This document shows positions 56,385 to 64,000 of a stretch of DNA of 64,000 nucleotides, in pieces. Under the pieces are notes generated by a model. The model was not told the origin of the DNA. It did no database searches and worked only from the letters and a program-made list of their open reading frames with translations. The DNA comes from Hyphomonas neptunium ATCC 15444. GTDB lineage: Bacteria; Pseudomonadota; Alphaproteobacteria; Caulobacterales; Hyphomonadaceae. The DNA lies in assembly GCF_000013025.1 (NCBI RefSeq), contig NC_008358.1, forward strand, positions 124,001 to 188,000, read 5' to 3'. The position numbers were made by a program, and so were the translations under genes. How positions within the stretch are numbered: the first letter of the stretch is position 1; the number at the start of each line of letters is the position of its first letter.

Positions 56385-56416
56385 CTCAAGTCAAGTATGG
56401 CTCAAGTCAAGTATGG
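56385..56416. repeat. 16-bp tandem duplication between cmk and the oxidoreductase gene
   Basis: The unit CTCAAGTCAAGTATGG occurs at 56385-56400 and again, identical, at 56401-56416, then begins a third time (CTCA). It lies directly before the stop of the oxidoreductase gene. A recent slippage duplication. Confidence 0.85.
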
Positions 56417-56417
56417 C

Positions 56418-57509
56418 TCAGGCCGTGGCCGCTTCTGCCACAAAGCCCTTCCAGGTCTTCATGTAATTCACGAACACCGGGCCAAGGCCCTCGGCCACCA
56501 GATGCGCTTCTGGAACAGGCAGGGCAATCGGCGTGAAACCCGCGTCTGTTTCGACCTTCTTCGGGAAGTCATGGTGCAGGATCGCGCCGCGCCCGATCAC
56601 GACATAGTCGAGCCCGGCGTCCATGGCGCGCTGGCAGCTTTCGCCGGTGGTCAGCTTGCCGGCGGCGCCCAGGCGGCAATTGCCGCGCGGCAGGCCGGTG
56701 AACCACTCGACCAAGGGGCGGCCCTTGAAGCTCGGGTCTTCCGGTTCCTTGAACGTGTCCCACAGGGACATGTCGAGATAATCGATGTCCCCGCCCGTCA
56801 TCAGGTCGCTGGAGAGGCGGCGGATTTCGCCGATGTCCATGCCGAAGCGTTCCGGTGAGAGGCGCACGCCGAGTGAGAAGTCTTTCCCGCATTCTGCCCG
56901 CACGCCCGCAATGATGTCGCGCAGCAGTCTGGTGCGGCCATCAAAGTCACCGCCATACTCGTCTTCGCGCTTGTTGATGTCCGCGCTGATGAACTGGCAG
57001 AGCAGGTATCCGTGTGCGCCGTGCAGCTCGACGCCGTGGAAGCCGGCCTTCTCGCTGCGCTTGGCTGCGGCGACGAAGTCGTCGGCCACCTGTTTGACTT
57101 CATCAAGCGTCATCGCCCGCGCGCCGGTTTCTTCGTCAGCAGAGGGGCACAGCGGCGCACGTCCGCTGATCAGTTCTCGGGGCGTGCGCATGCCCGCATG
57201 GTGAAGCTGCACGACCGAATGGGTGTCGTTGCTGTTCAGCGCCTTTGCCAGCCGCGTGAGGCCTGGGAGGTGCTTGTCATCAAACACGCCGAGCTGGCCG
57301 GGAAAGCCCTGGCCATCAGCTTGCACATGCGCCGCGCAGGTCATCGTCAAGCCAAAGCCGCCTTCGGCGCGCTTCGCCAGCCAGTGAAACTCGTCATCGC
57401 TGAGCGTGCCATCGGCATGGCTCTGCATGTTGGTGAGCGGCGCGAGCATGAAGCGGTTCTTCATGGCGGGGCCACGGGTGAGGGTCATTTGAGAATGAAG
57501 TGAGGTCAT
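56418..57509 (-). CDS. NADH:flavin oxidoreductase / Old Yellow Enzyme homologue
   Basis: This is a 363-residue FMN TIM barrel. The opening NRFMLAPLTNMQSHADG, VVQLHHAGMR, the active-site block GFHGVELHGAHGYLLCQF, and the C-terminal phosphate site VVIGRGAILH are typical. Relatives reduce enones or 2,4-dienoyl-CoA; lack of an extra C-terminal domain favours the simple OYE type. The gene sits between aroA and cmk on the same strand, an insertion into a conserved order. ATG 57509 has GAAGTGAGG-like purines upstream. Confidence 0.9.
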   Translation of the reverse strand: MTSLHSQMTLTRGPAMKNRFMLAPLTNMQSHADGTLSDDEFHWLAKRAEGGFGLTMTCAAHVQADGQGFPGQLGVFDDKHLPGLTRLAKALNSNDTHSVVQLHHAGMRTPRELISGRAPLCPSADEETGARAMTLDEVKQVADDFVAAAKRSEKAGFHGVELHGAHGYLLCQFISADINKREDEYGGDFDGRTRLLRDIIAGVRAECGKDFSLGVRLSPERFGMDIGEIRRLSSDLMTGGDIDYLDMSLWDTFKEPEDPSFKGRPLVEWFTGLPRGNCRLGAAGKLTTGESCQRAMDAGLDYVVIGRGAILHHDFPKKVETDAGFTPIALPVPEAHLVAEGLGPVFVNYMKTWKGFVAEAATA

Positions 57510-57562
57510 GCGCCAATCCTGTCGCGGGAATCGGGTTCGTCAATTTTTCCCTCGGGGCAGGG

Positions 57563-58882
57563 TCAGCTCCGAATATCCGCGCCCAGGGTCGCCATATGGC
57601 TCATGAACTCCGGATAGCTCGTGTCGATCATGGAGATGTCGTCGACGCTGACGGGCTTCTGCGCGGCTGTGCCCATCACCAGCGCGCTCATGGCGATGCG
57701 GTGGTCATGGCGGGTCTCGACGAGGCCGCCGCCCGGCACGCGGCCGCCACAGCCCTGCACGGTGAAGCCATCTTCGGTCTCTTCCACCTCCACGCCGTTG
57801 ACGCGGAGCATCGCGACAACCGCGCCGATCCGGTCACTTTCCTTCACGCGCAATTCTTCGGCGCCGGTGACGCGGGTTTCCCCGGTCGCAAAGGCGGCCA
57901 GCACGGCCAGGATCGGGAATTCGTCGATCATGGAAGCAACCAGGCGTTCGGGTACATGGATGCCCTTGAGGCCGGCATAGCCCGAATGAATGTCGATCAG
58001 GCGCTCGCCGGCCGCTTCCCCGCGCTCGTCAGCGCCAAGGCTGGCGCCCATCAGGTCGGCCACATCATAGAAGCCGGAACGGGTGGGGTTGGACATGACG
58101 CCCTCCACCAGCACGTCGCCTTGCGGCGAGAGGAGCCCTGCGGCGATCAGGAAGGCGGCTGAAGACGGGTCGCCGGGGATCTCTGCATCCAGCCCGCGCA
58201 GGCGCTGGCCACCCTTCAGGGCGATCTCATGAACGCCGCCGGGTGCCATCCTGAACGAAAGTGTCGCGCCAAAGCCCTGCAACATCCGCTCGGTATGGTC
58301 GCGGGTGGCTTTGGCTTCGGCGACAACTGTTTCGCCCTCAGCATTAAGGCCGGCCAGCAGCACGGCCGATTTCACCTGCGCGCTCGCCTGGGGCGGGGCA
58401 TAACGGATGGCCTTGAGACTTTTCGAGCCGGTGAGCGTGAAAGGCAGCTTGCCATCGGGGCCCGCTGTATCTTTGAGGCCCATCTGCCGCAGCGGGTTCA
58501 GCACGCGGTTCATCGGGCGCGAGCAGAGCGAGGCGTCTCCGGTCAGGGACGCTGTGAGGTCATATCCGGCCATGACGCCCATCAGCAGGCGCGAGCCGGT
58601 TCCGGAGTTTCCAAAGTCCAGCACGCCCTTGGGTGAGGAGAGCCCTTTGGCGCCGACCCCGGTTACGTCCCAGCTGCCCGGACCTGTACGGGTGACGGTT
58701 GCGCCCATCGCTTCCATGGCCTGTCCGGTGCGCAGAACATCGTCGCCTTCCAGCAGTCCGCTGAAGCGGCTTTCGCCCTCGGCGAGGCCACCAAAGATGA
58801 GCGCGCGGTGGCTGCAGGATTTGTCTCCGGGCGCGCGAATGGCGCCGGCGAGGCGTTTAACCGGGTGGCTGGTCCATACCAT
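57563..58882 (-). CDS. aroA: 3-phosphoshikimate 1-carboxyvinyltransferase (EPSP synthase)
   Basis: AroA makes EPSP from shikimate-3-phosphate and phosphoenolpyruvate in aromatic amino-acid synthesis. It has 439 residues. PGDKSCSHRALIFGGLAEGES, DFGNSGTGSRLLMG, SLCSRPMNRVLNPL and the C-terminal VKESDRIGAV are family blocks. It is divergent from the FYDLN-acid protein at 59012. Confidence 0.96.
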   Translation of the reverse strand: MVWTSHPVKRLAGAIRAPGDKSCSHRALIFGGLAEGESRFSGLLEGDDVLRTGQAMEAMGATVTRTGPGSWDVTGVGAKGLSSPKGVLDFGNSGTGSRLLMGVMAGYDLTASLTGDASLCSRPMNRVLNPLRQMGLKDTAGPDGKLPFTLTGSKSLKAIRYAPPQASAQVKSAVLLAGLNAEGETVVAEAKATRDHTERMLQGFGATLSFRMAPGGVHEIALKGGQRLRGLDAEIPGDPSSAAFLIAAGLLSPQGDVLVEGVMSNPTRSGFYDVADLMGASLGADERGEAAGERLIDIHSGYAGLKGIHVPERLVASMIDEFPILAVLAAFATGETRVTGAEELRVKESDRIGAVVAMLRVNGVEVEETEDGFTVQGCGGRVPGGGLVETRHDHRIAMSALVMGTAAQKPVSVDDISMIDTSYPEFMSHMATLGADIRS

Positions 58883-59011
58883 TGGGGAAAGGTCTCGTCG
58901 GGAAGGCGGGTTGCAGATGTCAATTGGGGCTTTGACAGCGCGGGGCGTTCATGGCAAGCGCGCCGCCAACTTCCAATCGGCTTTTTGCCCCAAGAGGAGC
59001 GCGCAAGCCCC

Positions 59012-59530
59012 ATGTCCAAGGACAAGCTCGGAACCAAGCAGGTCTGTCCCTCCTGCGAGTCTCGATTTTACGATCTGAACAAACGCCCGGCCGTCTGCCC
59101 GAAGTGTGGCAACGAGTTCGATCCCGAAGATGAAGTGATCCGCACGACCATCACGAAAGTGAAGGCGAAAGCGGCCCGCGCAGCTGTGAAAGCGGCGGAC
59201 GAAGACGAAGACGACAACGAGGAAGAGGAAGACGCCGTCATCCGGGATGACGACGAAGACGACGCTGTCGAAGCTGATGACGAAGTCGAAGAAGATGAAG
59301 AAGACGCCAAAGAACTGGGCGCAGAGGACGACGATATCGTTCTTGAAGGCGCCGATGACGAAGAAGAGGAAGGCAAAGTGCCTTCGGGCTTCTCCGAGGA
59401 CGGCGTCGATGAGGACGATGATGATGATGTCATCATCGCAGATGACGACGAGGAAGAGTTCGAAATCGACGACGATGAAGACGGCGATGACGATCTTGAA
59501 ATTGCCGACGACGAAGACGACGATCGGTGA
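59012..59530 (+). CDS. FYDLN-acid family protein (TIGR02300), zinc ribbon with very acidic tail
   Basis: The protein has 172 residues. The N-terminus KLGTKQVCPSCESRFYDLNK, then CPKCGNEF, forms a CxxC...CxxC zinc ribbon that names the family. Residues from about 65 on are mostly Asp and Glu (an estimated half or more), a polyanionic tail. The function is unknown; a DNA-mimic or RNA-polymerase-interacting role is possible but not shown. AGAGGAG lies about 11 bases before ATG 59012; the frame is open to 58808, overlapping aroA. Confidence 0.9.
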   Translation: MSKDKLGTKQVCPSCESRFYDLNKRPAVCPKCGNEFDPEDEVIRTTITKVKAKAARAAVKAADEDEDDNEEEEDAVIRDDDEDDAVEADDEVEEDEEDAKELGAEDDDIVLEGADDEEEEGKVPSGFSEDGVDEDDDDDVIIADDDEEEFEIDDDEDGDDDLEIADDEDDDR

Positions 59531-59584
59531 AATAGGGGCTTGAAAGCGGCAGTGCGCTCGTCTAGTGCATCCGCTTCCCGGTCC

Positions 59585-59660
<76 letters not shown>

Positions 59661-59697
59661 GGACCCCTCTTTTCCGGCACACGGAAACGTGAACGAA

Positions 59698-59732
59698 GAG
59701 GCCGCCCCCACAGGGCGGCCTTTTGTTTTTCG
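59698..59732 (+). terminator. Terminator after tRNA-Ala
   Basis: GGCCGCCC (from about 59700) and GGGCGGCC pair around CCACA. TTTTGTTTTT follows. Confidence 0.88.
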
Positions 59733-59775
59733 CCCCGCAAACCCAGACAGATCCCGGCAAATGCGGGCCACATCC

Positions 59776-59830
59776 GGACAAATCAGGACACCTCGGGACA
59801 AATCTGACCGTTTGGCGGGCAAGCTGGACA
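59776..59830 (+). repeat. Phased GGACA array 3 (after tRNA-Ala)
   Basis: GGACA occurs at 59776, 59786 and 59796, a weaker TGACC at 59805, and another GGACA at 59826. The full copies are in one 10-base phase. It is the same unit and period as the two arrays inside tilS, here in a non-coding region. Confidence 0.65.
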
Positions 59831-60000
59831 CATTTCGGGCAACCGGCCGGATGGTAACGCTCCTTAAAGGCTTGCCGCTATGATGCCGCATCAAGGTGCT
59901 TGAACCGGCCACAATGCAGGCCCACCTTTCCTGCATGGCAAGGTGGCCAACGAGCCCTCTGCCAGCGACCCCCGGACGGGGCGCGGAAAGGAGTGGACTG

Positions 60001-60240
60001 ATGACGACCGAAATCGAGACAGACCTGTTTGAGAAAGAAGCTCTCGTCTATATCCGCCAGATGGATGTCGGCGAGGTGAGCGGACTTCTCCCGCCCGACG
60101 CGCTTGCGGACATTGATGACCCTGATGACCTGTTCATGGTGTTTTCCGCTGACGGCCAGCGCCTCGCCATTGTGGAAGGGCGTGACGCGGCCTTTGCCGC
60201 CTGCCACGCCAACGACCTTAACCCGCTCAGCGTTCACTGA
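60001..60240 (+). CDS. DUF1150 family protein
   Basis: The protein has 79 residues. ALVYIRQMDVGEV, LFMVFSADGQRLAIVEGRDAAFAAC and the ending NDLNPLSVH match DUF1150, a small alphaproteobacterial family often encoded beside an Hsp20 chaperone. No Hsp20 gene is adjacent here. AAAGGAG precedes ATG 60001 by 6 bases, so the longer frame from 59896 is not used. The function is unknown. Confidence 0.9.
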   Translation: MTTEIETDLFEKEALVYIRQMDVGEVSGLLPPDALADIDDPDDLFMVFSADGQRLAIVEGRDAAFAACHANDLNPLSVH

Positions 60241-60342
60241 CGCGGCATCAGACGGGCGCGGGCACCTAGCTCCGCGCCCGCTCTTGCTTTTCCCCGGATT
60301 GAAGTTGACACTCGCGTCATAACAATTCCGGGGAGGGAAGAT

Positions 60343-61590
60343 ATGTCCATTCGCCTGCGCGCCCTAGGCGCTGCCGTTTCTGTGCTGGCATTTGCCGCCT
60401 GTTCGCCATCCACAACCGAACCGCCGCCCCCCGCTGGCGAAGTGCCCGCGCCGCTTTCGGCCGAGGGCGATTTTGGCGCGACGCTTCAGGCGGCCCTGAT
60501 CGCCGCCAAGCCGGGCGAGACGATCCTGTTGCCCGAAGGCGTTTTCCAGCTGACCGATGGCCTGTCTCTGGATGTCGATGGCGTAACATTGCGCGGGGCA
60601 GGGCAGGAGAAGACGATCCTCGACTTCACCGGCCAGGAAGGCGCGGGCGAAGGCCTGCTCGTAACCTCCGATGATGTGCTGCTGATGGACTTCGGCGTGC
60701 GCAACACCAAGGGCGATGGCATCAAGTCCAAAGGCGCCGATCAGATCATCTACCGCTATCTGACAGTTGAATGGACGGGTGGTCCGGACGAAGCCAATGG
60801 CGCCTACGGCGTTTATCCGGTGGAATCGAAAAATGTGCTGGTTGAGAATGTAACCGTGCGCGCGGCATCGGACGCCGGCATCTATGTTGGCCAGTCAGAC
60901 AACATCATCGTGCGTAACTCCGTGGTCGAATATAACGTGGCGGGCATCGAGATCGAGAATTCGATGAATGCCGACGTCTATGGCAACATTGCCCGCAACA
61001 ATACCGGGGGCATTCTGGTGTTTGACCTGCCAGACCTTCCGGTATCGGGCGGCAATTCCACCCGCATCTTCGACAATGAAATCATCGAGAACAACACTCG
61101 CAACTTTGCGCCGGCAGGCAATATCGTTGCCAGCGTGCCCTCGGGCACCGGGGTCATCGTGATGGCCAACCGGAATGTGCATGTGTTCGACAATAACTTT
61201 GACAACAACCGCTCGGCCCATGTGCTGATCATGTCGTATTCCGAGCCGTTCACGGACGAGACCTATAATCCACTGCCGCGTGATCTGGTGTTGCGGGACA
61301 ATGATTACGGCGCGGGCGGAGACGACCCGCAGGGTGATCTTGCTCCGCTGGCGGCCGCGCTGGGCGGCCAGCTGCCCGCCATCGTGTGGGACGGGGTGGA
61401 TCGCTGGGGCGAGGGCGAGCCGCAGGCTATGAACATTGCTGTCGAGGAGGCGTCCGAGGTTGGTTTCATCAGCTTTGGCCTCGGCAGGTATCCGATTGAT
61501 CCGGCGGCCATGGCCCCTTCGCCGGAACGCCCGGTGGCCGTGGCAGCGGCCGAACCGGCAGCTGTGGTCCTGCCGCATGGCGACCGCTGA
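60343..61590 (+). CDS. Parallel beta-helix lipoprotein
   Basis: The protein has 415 residues, with a lipobox AFAAC (Cys 20). After a Pro-rich linker, a right-handed parallel beta-helix of about ten coils is visible from NIIVRNSVVEYNVAGIEIEN, VYGNIARNNTGGILVFDLP and NRNVHVFDNNFDNNRSAHVL (the TIGR03805-type pattern as I recall it). Such folds bind or cut polysaccharides, but no catalytic set is evident. GGGAGGGAA lies before the ATG. The dihaem-like partner gene starts 12 bases after its stop. Confidence 0.88.
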   Translation: MSIRLRALGAAVSVLAFAACSPSTTEPPPPAGEVPAPLSAEGDFGATLQAALIAAKPGETILLPEGVFQLTDGLSLDVDGVTLRGAGQEKTILDFTGQEGAGEGLLVTSDDVLLMDFGVRNTKGDGIKSKGADQIIYRYLTVEWTGGPDEANGAYGVYPVESKNVLVENVTVRAASDAGIYVGQSDNIIVRNSVVEYNVAGIEIENSMNADVYGNIARNNTGGILVFDLPDLPVSGGNSTRIFDNEIIENNTRNFAPAGNIVASVPSGTGVIVMANRNVHVFDNNFDNNRSAHVLIMSYSEPFTDETYNPLPRDLVLRDNDYGAGGDDPQGDLAPLAAALGGQLPAIVWDGVDRWGEGEPQAMNIAVEEASEVGFISFGLGRYPIDPAAMAPSPERPVAVAAAEPAAVVLPHGDR

Positions 61591-61602
61591 GGCAGGCCAG
61601 GC

Positions 61603-62637
61603 ATGAAATGGCAGGGCTTCCTTGCGGCGCTTTTCCTGTTGGCGGGTTGTTCCGCCGGGGGGAAGGGCGCACGCGGACCAGACCTTGACGTCATCCTGGC
61701 GGCAGGCCCCGCGCCGGTGCTTTCCGATTACGGCTTGTTTTCGGATGTTGCCGGCGCGGTCCCTGCGCAAGGCGTTCTGCCGTATGAGCTGATCAATCCG
61801 CTGTTCACCGACCACGCCGCCAAGCACCGGCTTGTCTTCGTGCCTAAGGGAGCATCGGCCTCCTTTAACGCGGAAGATGTGTTCAGCTTTCCGGTCGGCA
61901 CGGTCCTTGTGAAGACGTTTGCGTTTGCTCCGGACATGCGCGTCCCCGACGAAGGGGCATACCGCGTGGAGACGCGTCTTCTGATTCACAAGACTGAGGG
62001 CTGGGCGGCATATCCCTATGTCTGGAATGAAGATCAGACTGAGGCCGTTTATAGGCCTGCCGGAAAGCGGATCGACATCGAGACGGTGAGCCCGGCAGCA
62101 GAAACCCTGCAACTGCGCTACGCGGTGCCCAACCAGAACCAGTGCAAGACCTGCCATCAGGCGGGCGACGCCATTGAACCCATCGGGCCAAAGGCGCGCC
62201 ACCTGGCGCATGAGGGGCAGCTCACTCGCTGGGTTGAGGCGGGCATTCTGGACGGCCTGCCCGAAGGCGTCGCCGGCGAACCCTATGCGTTCGATGTTTC
62301 CCAGCCGCTGGACGCGCGGGCGCGGGCCTGGCTCGATATCAACTGCGCGCATTGTCATAAGGCAGACGGGTCGGCGTCGAATTCCGGTCTCTGGCTGCCA
62401 GCCACCGAACAGACCGGGGCCCGGATTGGCCTCCTGAAACATCCTGTTGCCGCCGGGCGCGGGTCAGGCGGGTTGAAGCAGGTGATCGTACCAGGAGACC
62501 CGGACGCCTCGATCCTCCTCTACCGGATGGCCTCGACCGAGCCGGGCGTTGCGATGCCCGAACTGGGCCGCAGCGTGAGTGATCCCGAAAGCCTCGCCTT
62601 GATCCGCGAATGGATTGGCGCGATGGAGACGCCATGA
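61603..62637 (+). CDS. HNE_0200 family lipoprotein with two CxxCH haem motifs
   Basis: The protein has 344 residues, with a lipobox LLAGC (Cys 16). Two haem-binding motifs, CKTCH (181-185) and CAHCH (248-252), mark it as a probable dihaem c-type cytochrome in the envelope. The SDYGLFSD and PYELINPLFTDHAAKHR blocks are those of the family named after H. neptunium HNE_0200 (TIGR03806 from memory). It is cotranscribed with the beta-helix gene, a pairing known in other genomes. The function is unknown. It overlaps the next gene by four bases. Confidence 0.88.
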   Translation: MKWQGFLAALFLLAGCSAGGKGARGPDLDVILAAGPAPVLSDYGLFSDVAGAVPAQGVLPYELINPLFTDHAAKHRLVFVPKGASASFNAEDVFSFPVGTVLVKTFAFAPDMRVPDEGAYRVETRLLIHKTEGWAAYPYVWNEDQTEAVYRPAGKRIDIETVSPAAETLQLRYAVPNQNQCKTCHQAGDAIEPIGPKARHLAHEGQLTRWVEAGILDGLPEGVAGEPYAFDVSQPLDARARAWLDINCAHCHKADGSASNSGLWLPATEQTGARIGLLKHPVAAGRGSGGLKQVIVPGDPDASILLYRMASTEPGVAMPELGRSVSDPESLALIREWIGAMETP

Positions 62638-63098
62638 GCGTACAAATCCTGGTCGATGGCGATGCGTGTCCGGTGAAGGACGAGATCTACATGGTGGCGC
62701 TGCGCCATCAGGTGCCGGTGAGCGTGGTGTCCAACTCATACTTCCGTATTCCGGAGCATCCGCTGATCTCCCGCAAGATCGTCAGTGACGGGTTTGACGC
62801 GGCCGATGACTGGATTGCGGAGCAGGCAAGCGCCGCCTCGATTGTCGTGACAGCGGATATTCCGCTGGCCGACCGTTGCCTGAAGGCCGGCGCGCGGGTG
62901 CTGGGGCCCTCCGGCAAGCCGTTTACAGACGACTCCATCGGCACGGCGCTGGCCACACGGTCGATCATGGCGGACCGGCGGGTCGGTGTTGCCGGTATCG
63001 GGGCAGGTGGGCCAGCCCCCTTCAGCAAGGCCGACCGCTCGCGCTTCCTGTCCGCGCTGGATGCGGCGATTGTGGCGGCCAAGCGAGCGGCGGGCTAG
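62634..63098 (+). CDS. YaiI/YqxD family (UPF0178) protein
   Basis: The protein has 154 residues. ILVDGDACPVKDEIYMVA, VSNSYFRIP, IVVTADIPLADRCLKAGARVLGP and the TDDSIG block are hallmarks of UPF0178, a PIN-like fold of unknown role, possibly a nuclease. ATG 62634 overlaps the HNE_0200 stop (ATGA). Confidence 0.93.
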   Translation: MSVQILVDGDACPVKDEIYMVALRHQVPVSVVSNSYFRIPEHPLISRKIVSDGFDAADDWIAEQASAASIVVTADIPLADRCLKAGARVLGPSGKPFTDDSIGTALATRSIMADRRVGVAGIGAGGPAPFSKADRSRFLSALDAAIVAAKRAAG

Positions 63099-63144
63099 GC
63101 GCCTTTGACTTGTGCTTAATTCCGGTCGTGCTAAGGGCCGATCC

Positions 63145-63759
63145 ATGAACCAGATCACCCTCCATAAGGGCGACCTTCCCGAAGGTCTGAGCCTTGGCCC
63201 CGTGATCGCCGTCGATACCGAGGCGATGGGCCTGAACGCCATGCGCGACAATCTCACGCTCGTGCAGGTTTCCTCCGGGGATGGCACAGCGCATCTCGTG
63301 CAGCTGACCCGCGACTATGACTGCCCCAATCTCAAGGCGCTGTTGACCGATCCCAAGGTGCTGAAGATTTTCCACTTCGCCCGGTTTGATGTGGTGATGA
63401 TGAAGCGCTGGATGGGGATCACCTGCGCGCCGATCTGGTGCACCAAGATCGCCTCGCGCCTGGCGCGCACTTACACCGACCGGCACGGCCTGAAGGATGT
63501 GGCGCGCGAAGTGGCGGGCGTGGATATGTCCAAGGCGCAGCAGAGCTCTGACTGGGGCCAGGACAAGCTTACCGACGCCCAGATCCAGTATGCGGCCAGT
63601 GATGTACTGTATCTCCACCAGATCAAGGCGGGCCTGGAGGCCATGCTGGAGCGGGAAGGGCGCCTGGAACTTGCGCAGGCCTGCTTCGATTTCCTGCCGA
63701 TCCGGGCCGATCTCGATCTGGCCGGCTGGCCGGACGAGGACATTTTTGCTCACAGTTGA
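63145..63759 (+). CDS. Ribonuclease D-like 3'-5' exonuclease
   Basis: This is a 204-residue DEDD exonuclease domain without the HRDC domains of full-length RNase D. Exo I is VDTEAMGL (D24, E26), Exo II is HFARFDVV, and Exo III is YAASDVLYL. Short alphaproteobacterial RNase D proteins of this kind trim stable RNA 3' ends. ATG 63145 is chosen over the longer frame. A probable lptC gene follows. Confidence 0.92.
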   Translation: MNQITLHKGDLPEGLSLGPVIAVDTEAMGLNAMRDNLTLVQVSSGDGTAHLVQLTRDYDCPNLKALLTDPKVLKIFHFARFDVVMMKRWMGITCAPIWCTKIASRLARTYTDRHGLKDVAREVAGVDMSKAQQSSDWGQDKLTDAQIQYAASDVLYLHQIKAGLEAMLEREGRLELAQACFDFLPIRADLDLAGWPDEDIFAHS

Positions 63760-63860
63760 GCAAAGCCTGTCCGATACCTGCCTTCTCGTGCTTTCGCAGG
63801 CGCAGCTTCACGGTTAAGACTGCTGGTTGATCGCAGTTTATCCGGATTCTCCCCGCCTCC

Positions 63861-64000
63861 ATGGAAGCAGCCCGTCACAATGATCCGATTTCGCTCTGGG
63901 CGCCCCGGCGACAGCTGACGCTGGCGCAGGCGCGGCGGCGGTCGGAGCGGGTGAAGTATCTGCGCTACGCCCTGGTGGGGGCCGCAGCGGTCTCCATCGG
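63861..64000 (+). CDS. Probable LPS export protein LptC, N-terminus (cut by window edge)
   Basis: The frame is open from ATG 63861 to the window end (46 residues). A basic stretch (RRQLTLAQARRRSERVKYLR) precedes the start of a hydrophobic segment (YALVGAAAVSI), the layout of LptC, a single-TM protein of the Lpt bridge. An RNase D gene directly before lptC is common in alphaproteobacteria. The call rests mostly on context. Confidence 0.5.
   Translation, partial: MEAARHNDPISLWAPRRQLTLAQARRRSERVKYLRYALVGAAAVSI

Larger units (their letters stand above)
59661..60000. other. Intergenic region between tRNA-Ala and the DUF1150 gene
   Basis: This 340-base stretch has no supported gene. It holds the tRNA terminator, the third phased GGACA array, and a hairpin-capable stretch (CCACCTT / AAGGTGG, near 59922-59946). 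AAAGGAG at 59988-59994 is the DUF1150 ribosome binding site. Confidence 0.6.

Noticed and set aside
59170-59530. GA-rich low-complexity tract
   Set aside because: It codes for the acidic tail of the FYDLN-acid protein, so it is explained by coding.
60895-62442. 515-residue open frame on the minus strand
   Set aside because: It lies opposite the beta-helix and HNE_0200 genes, both with clear signal peptides and motifs. The translation has no recognisable domain.

Overview
The window looks like the chromosome of an alphaproteobacterium of the Hyphomonadaceae, most likely Hyphomonas. The G+C content is high. The gene orders ruvC-ruvA-ruvB / ybgC-tolQ-tolR-tolA-tolB-pal-cpoB-tilS-ftsH and aroA-cmk-rpsA-ihfB are typical of Caulobacterales-like genomes. 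The DUF1150 and FYDLN-acid proteins are alphaproteobacterial families. The gene at 61603 belongs to a family that, as I recall, was named after Hyphomonas neptunium HNE_0200. The genus is an inference, because no database search was possible.

Layout. 1-4.8 kb: the start of lepA (leaving the window), then an uncharacterised four-TM protein with a von Willebrand-like lipoprotein, a chagasin-like protease inhibitor, a Rieske oxygenase and a fasciclin lipoprotein. 4.9-7.1 kb: the ruvCAB Holliday-junction operon. 7.1-18 kb: a DUF983 protein, a DUF3137-like protein, the complete Tol-Pal envelope system, tilS and ftsH. 18-22.5 kb: two small hypothetical genes, yebC, a class III CoA-transferase and the AMPylase selO. 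22.7-31.2 kb: two convergent TonB-dependent receptors. The second is followed upstream, on the same strand, by an esterase and a feruloyl-CoA-synthetase-like ligase, which suggests uptake and degradation of an aromatic ester. 31.2-37.5 kb: glmM, cysQ, a tandem FKBP lipoprotein, threonine ammonia-lyase and a lone fused peptide-ABC ATPase. 37.7-47.4 kb: ompW, an iron alcohol dehydrogenase, a Tag-like glycosylase, a beta-propeller phytase with a CHAD protein, an intracellular PHA depolymerase, and a cysteine-synthase-like enzyme divergent from its probable Lrp/AsnC regulator. 47.5-52.5 kb: a probable zinc locus (ZIP transporter divergent from a His-rich lipoprotein, a MacB-type ABC pair, a DUF3299 lipoprotein and a HAD phosphatase) around a Zur-like site. 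52.6-59.5 kb: mscL, ihfB, rpsA, cmk, an Old Yellow Enzyme homologue, aroA and the FYDLN acidic protein. 59.6-64 kb: tRNA-Ala(GGC), a DUF1150 gene, a beta-helix/dihaem lipoprotein pair, a YaiI-type protein, an RNase D-like exonuclease and the start of a probable lptC.

Most of the window is core chromosome. The best leads for something undescribed are: 10-bp-phased GGACA/TGTCC arrays that occur twice inside tilS and once downstream of the tRNA; the zinc locus; the beta-helix/HNE_0200 pair; a helix-hairpin-helix tail on ribosomal protein S1; and several clean inverted repeats in regulatory positions. I saw no CRISPR array, insertion sequence, prophage or rRNA operon.
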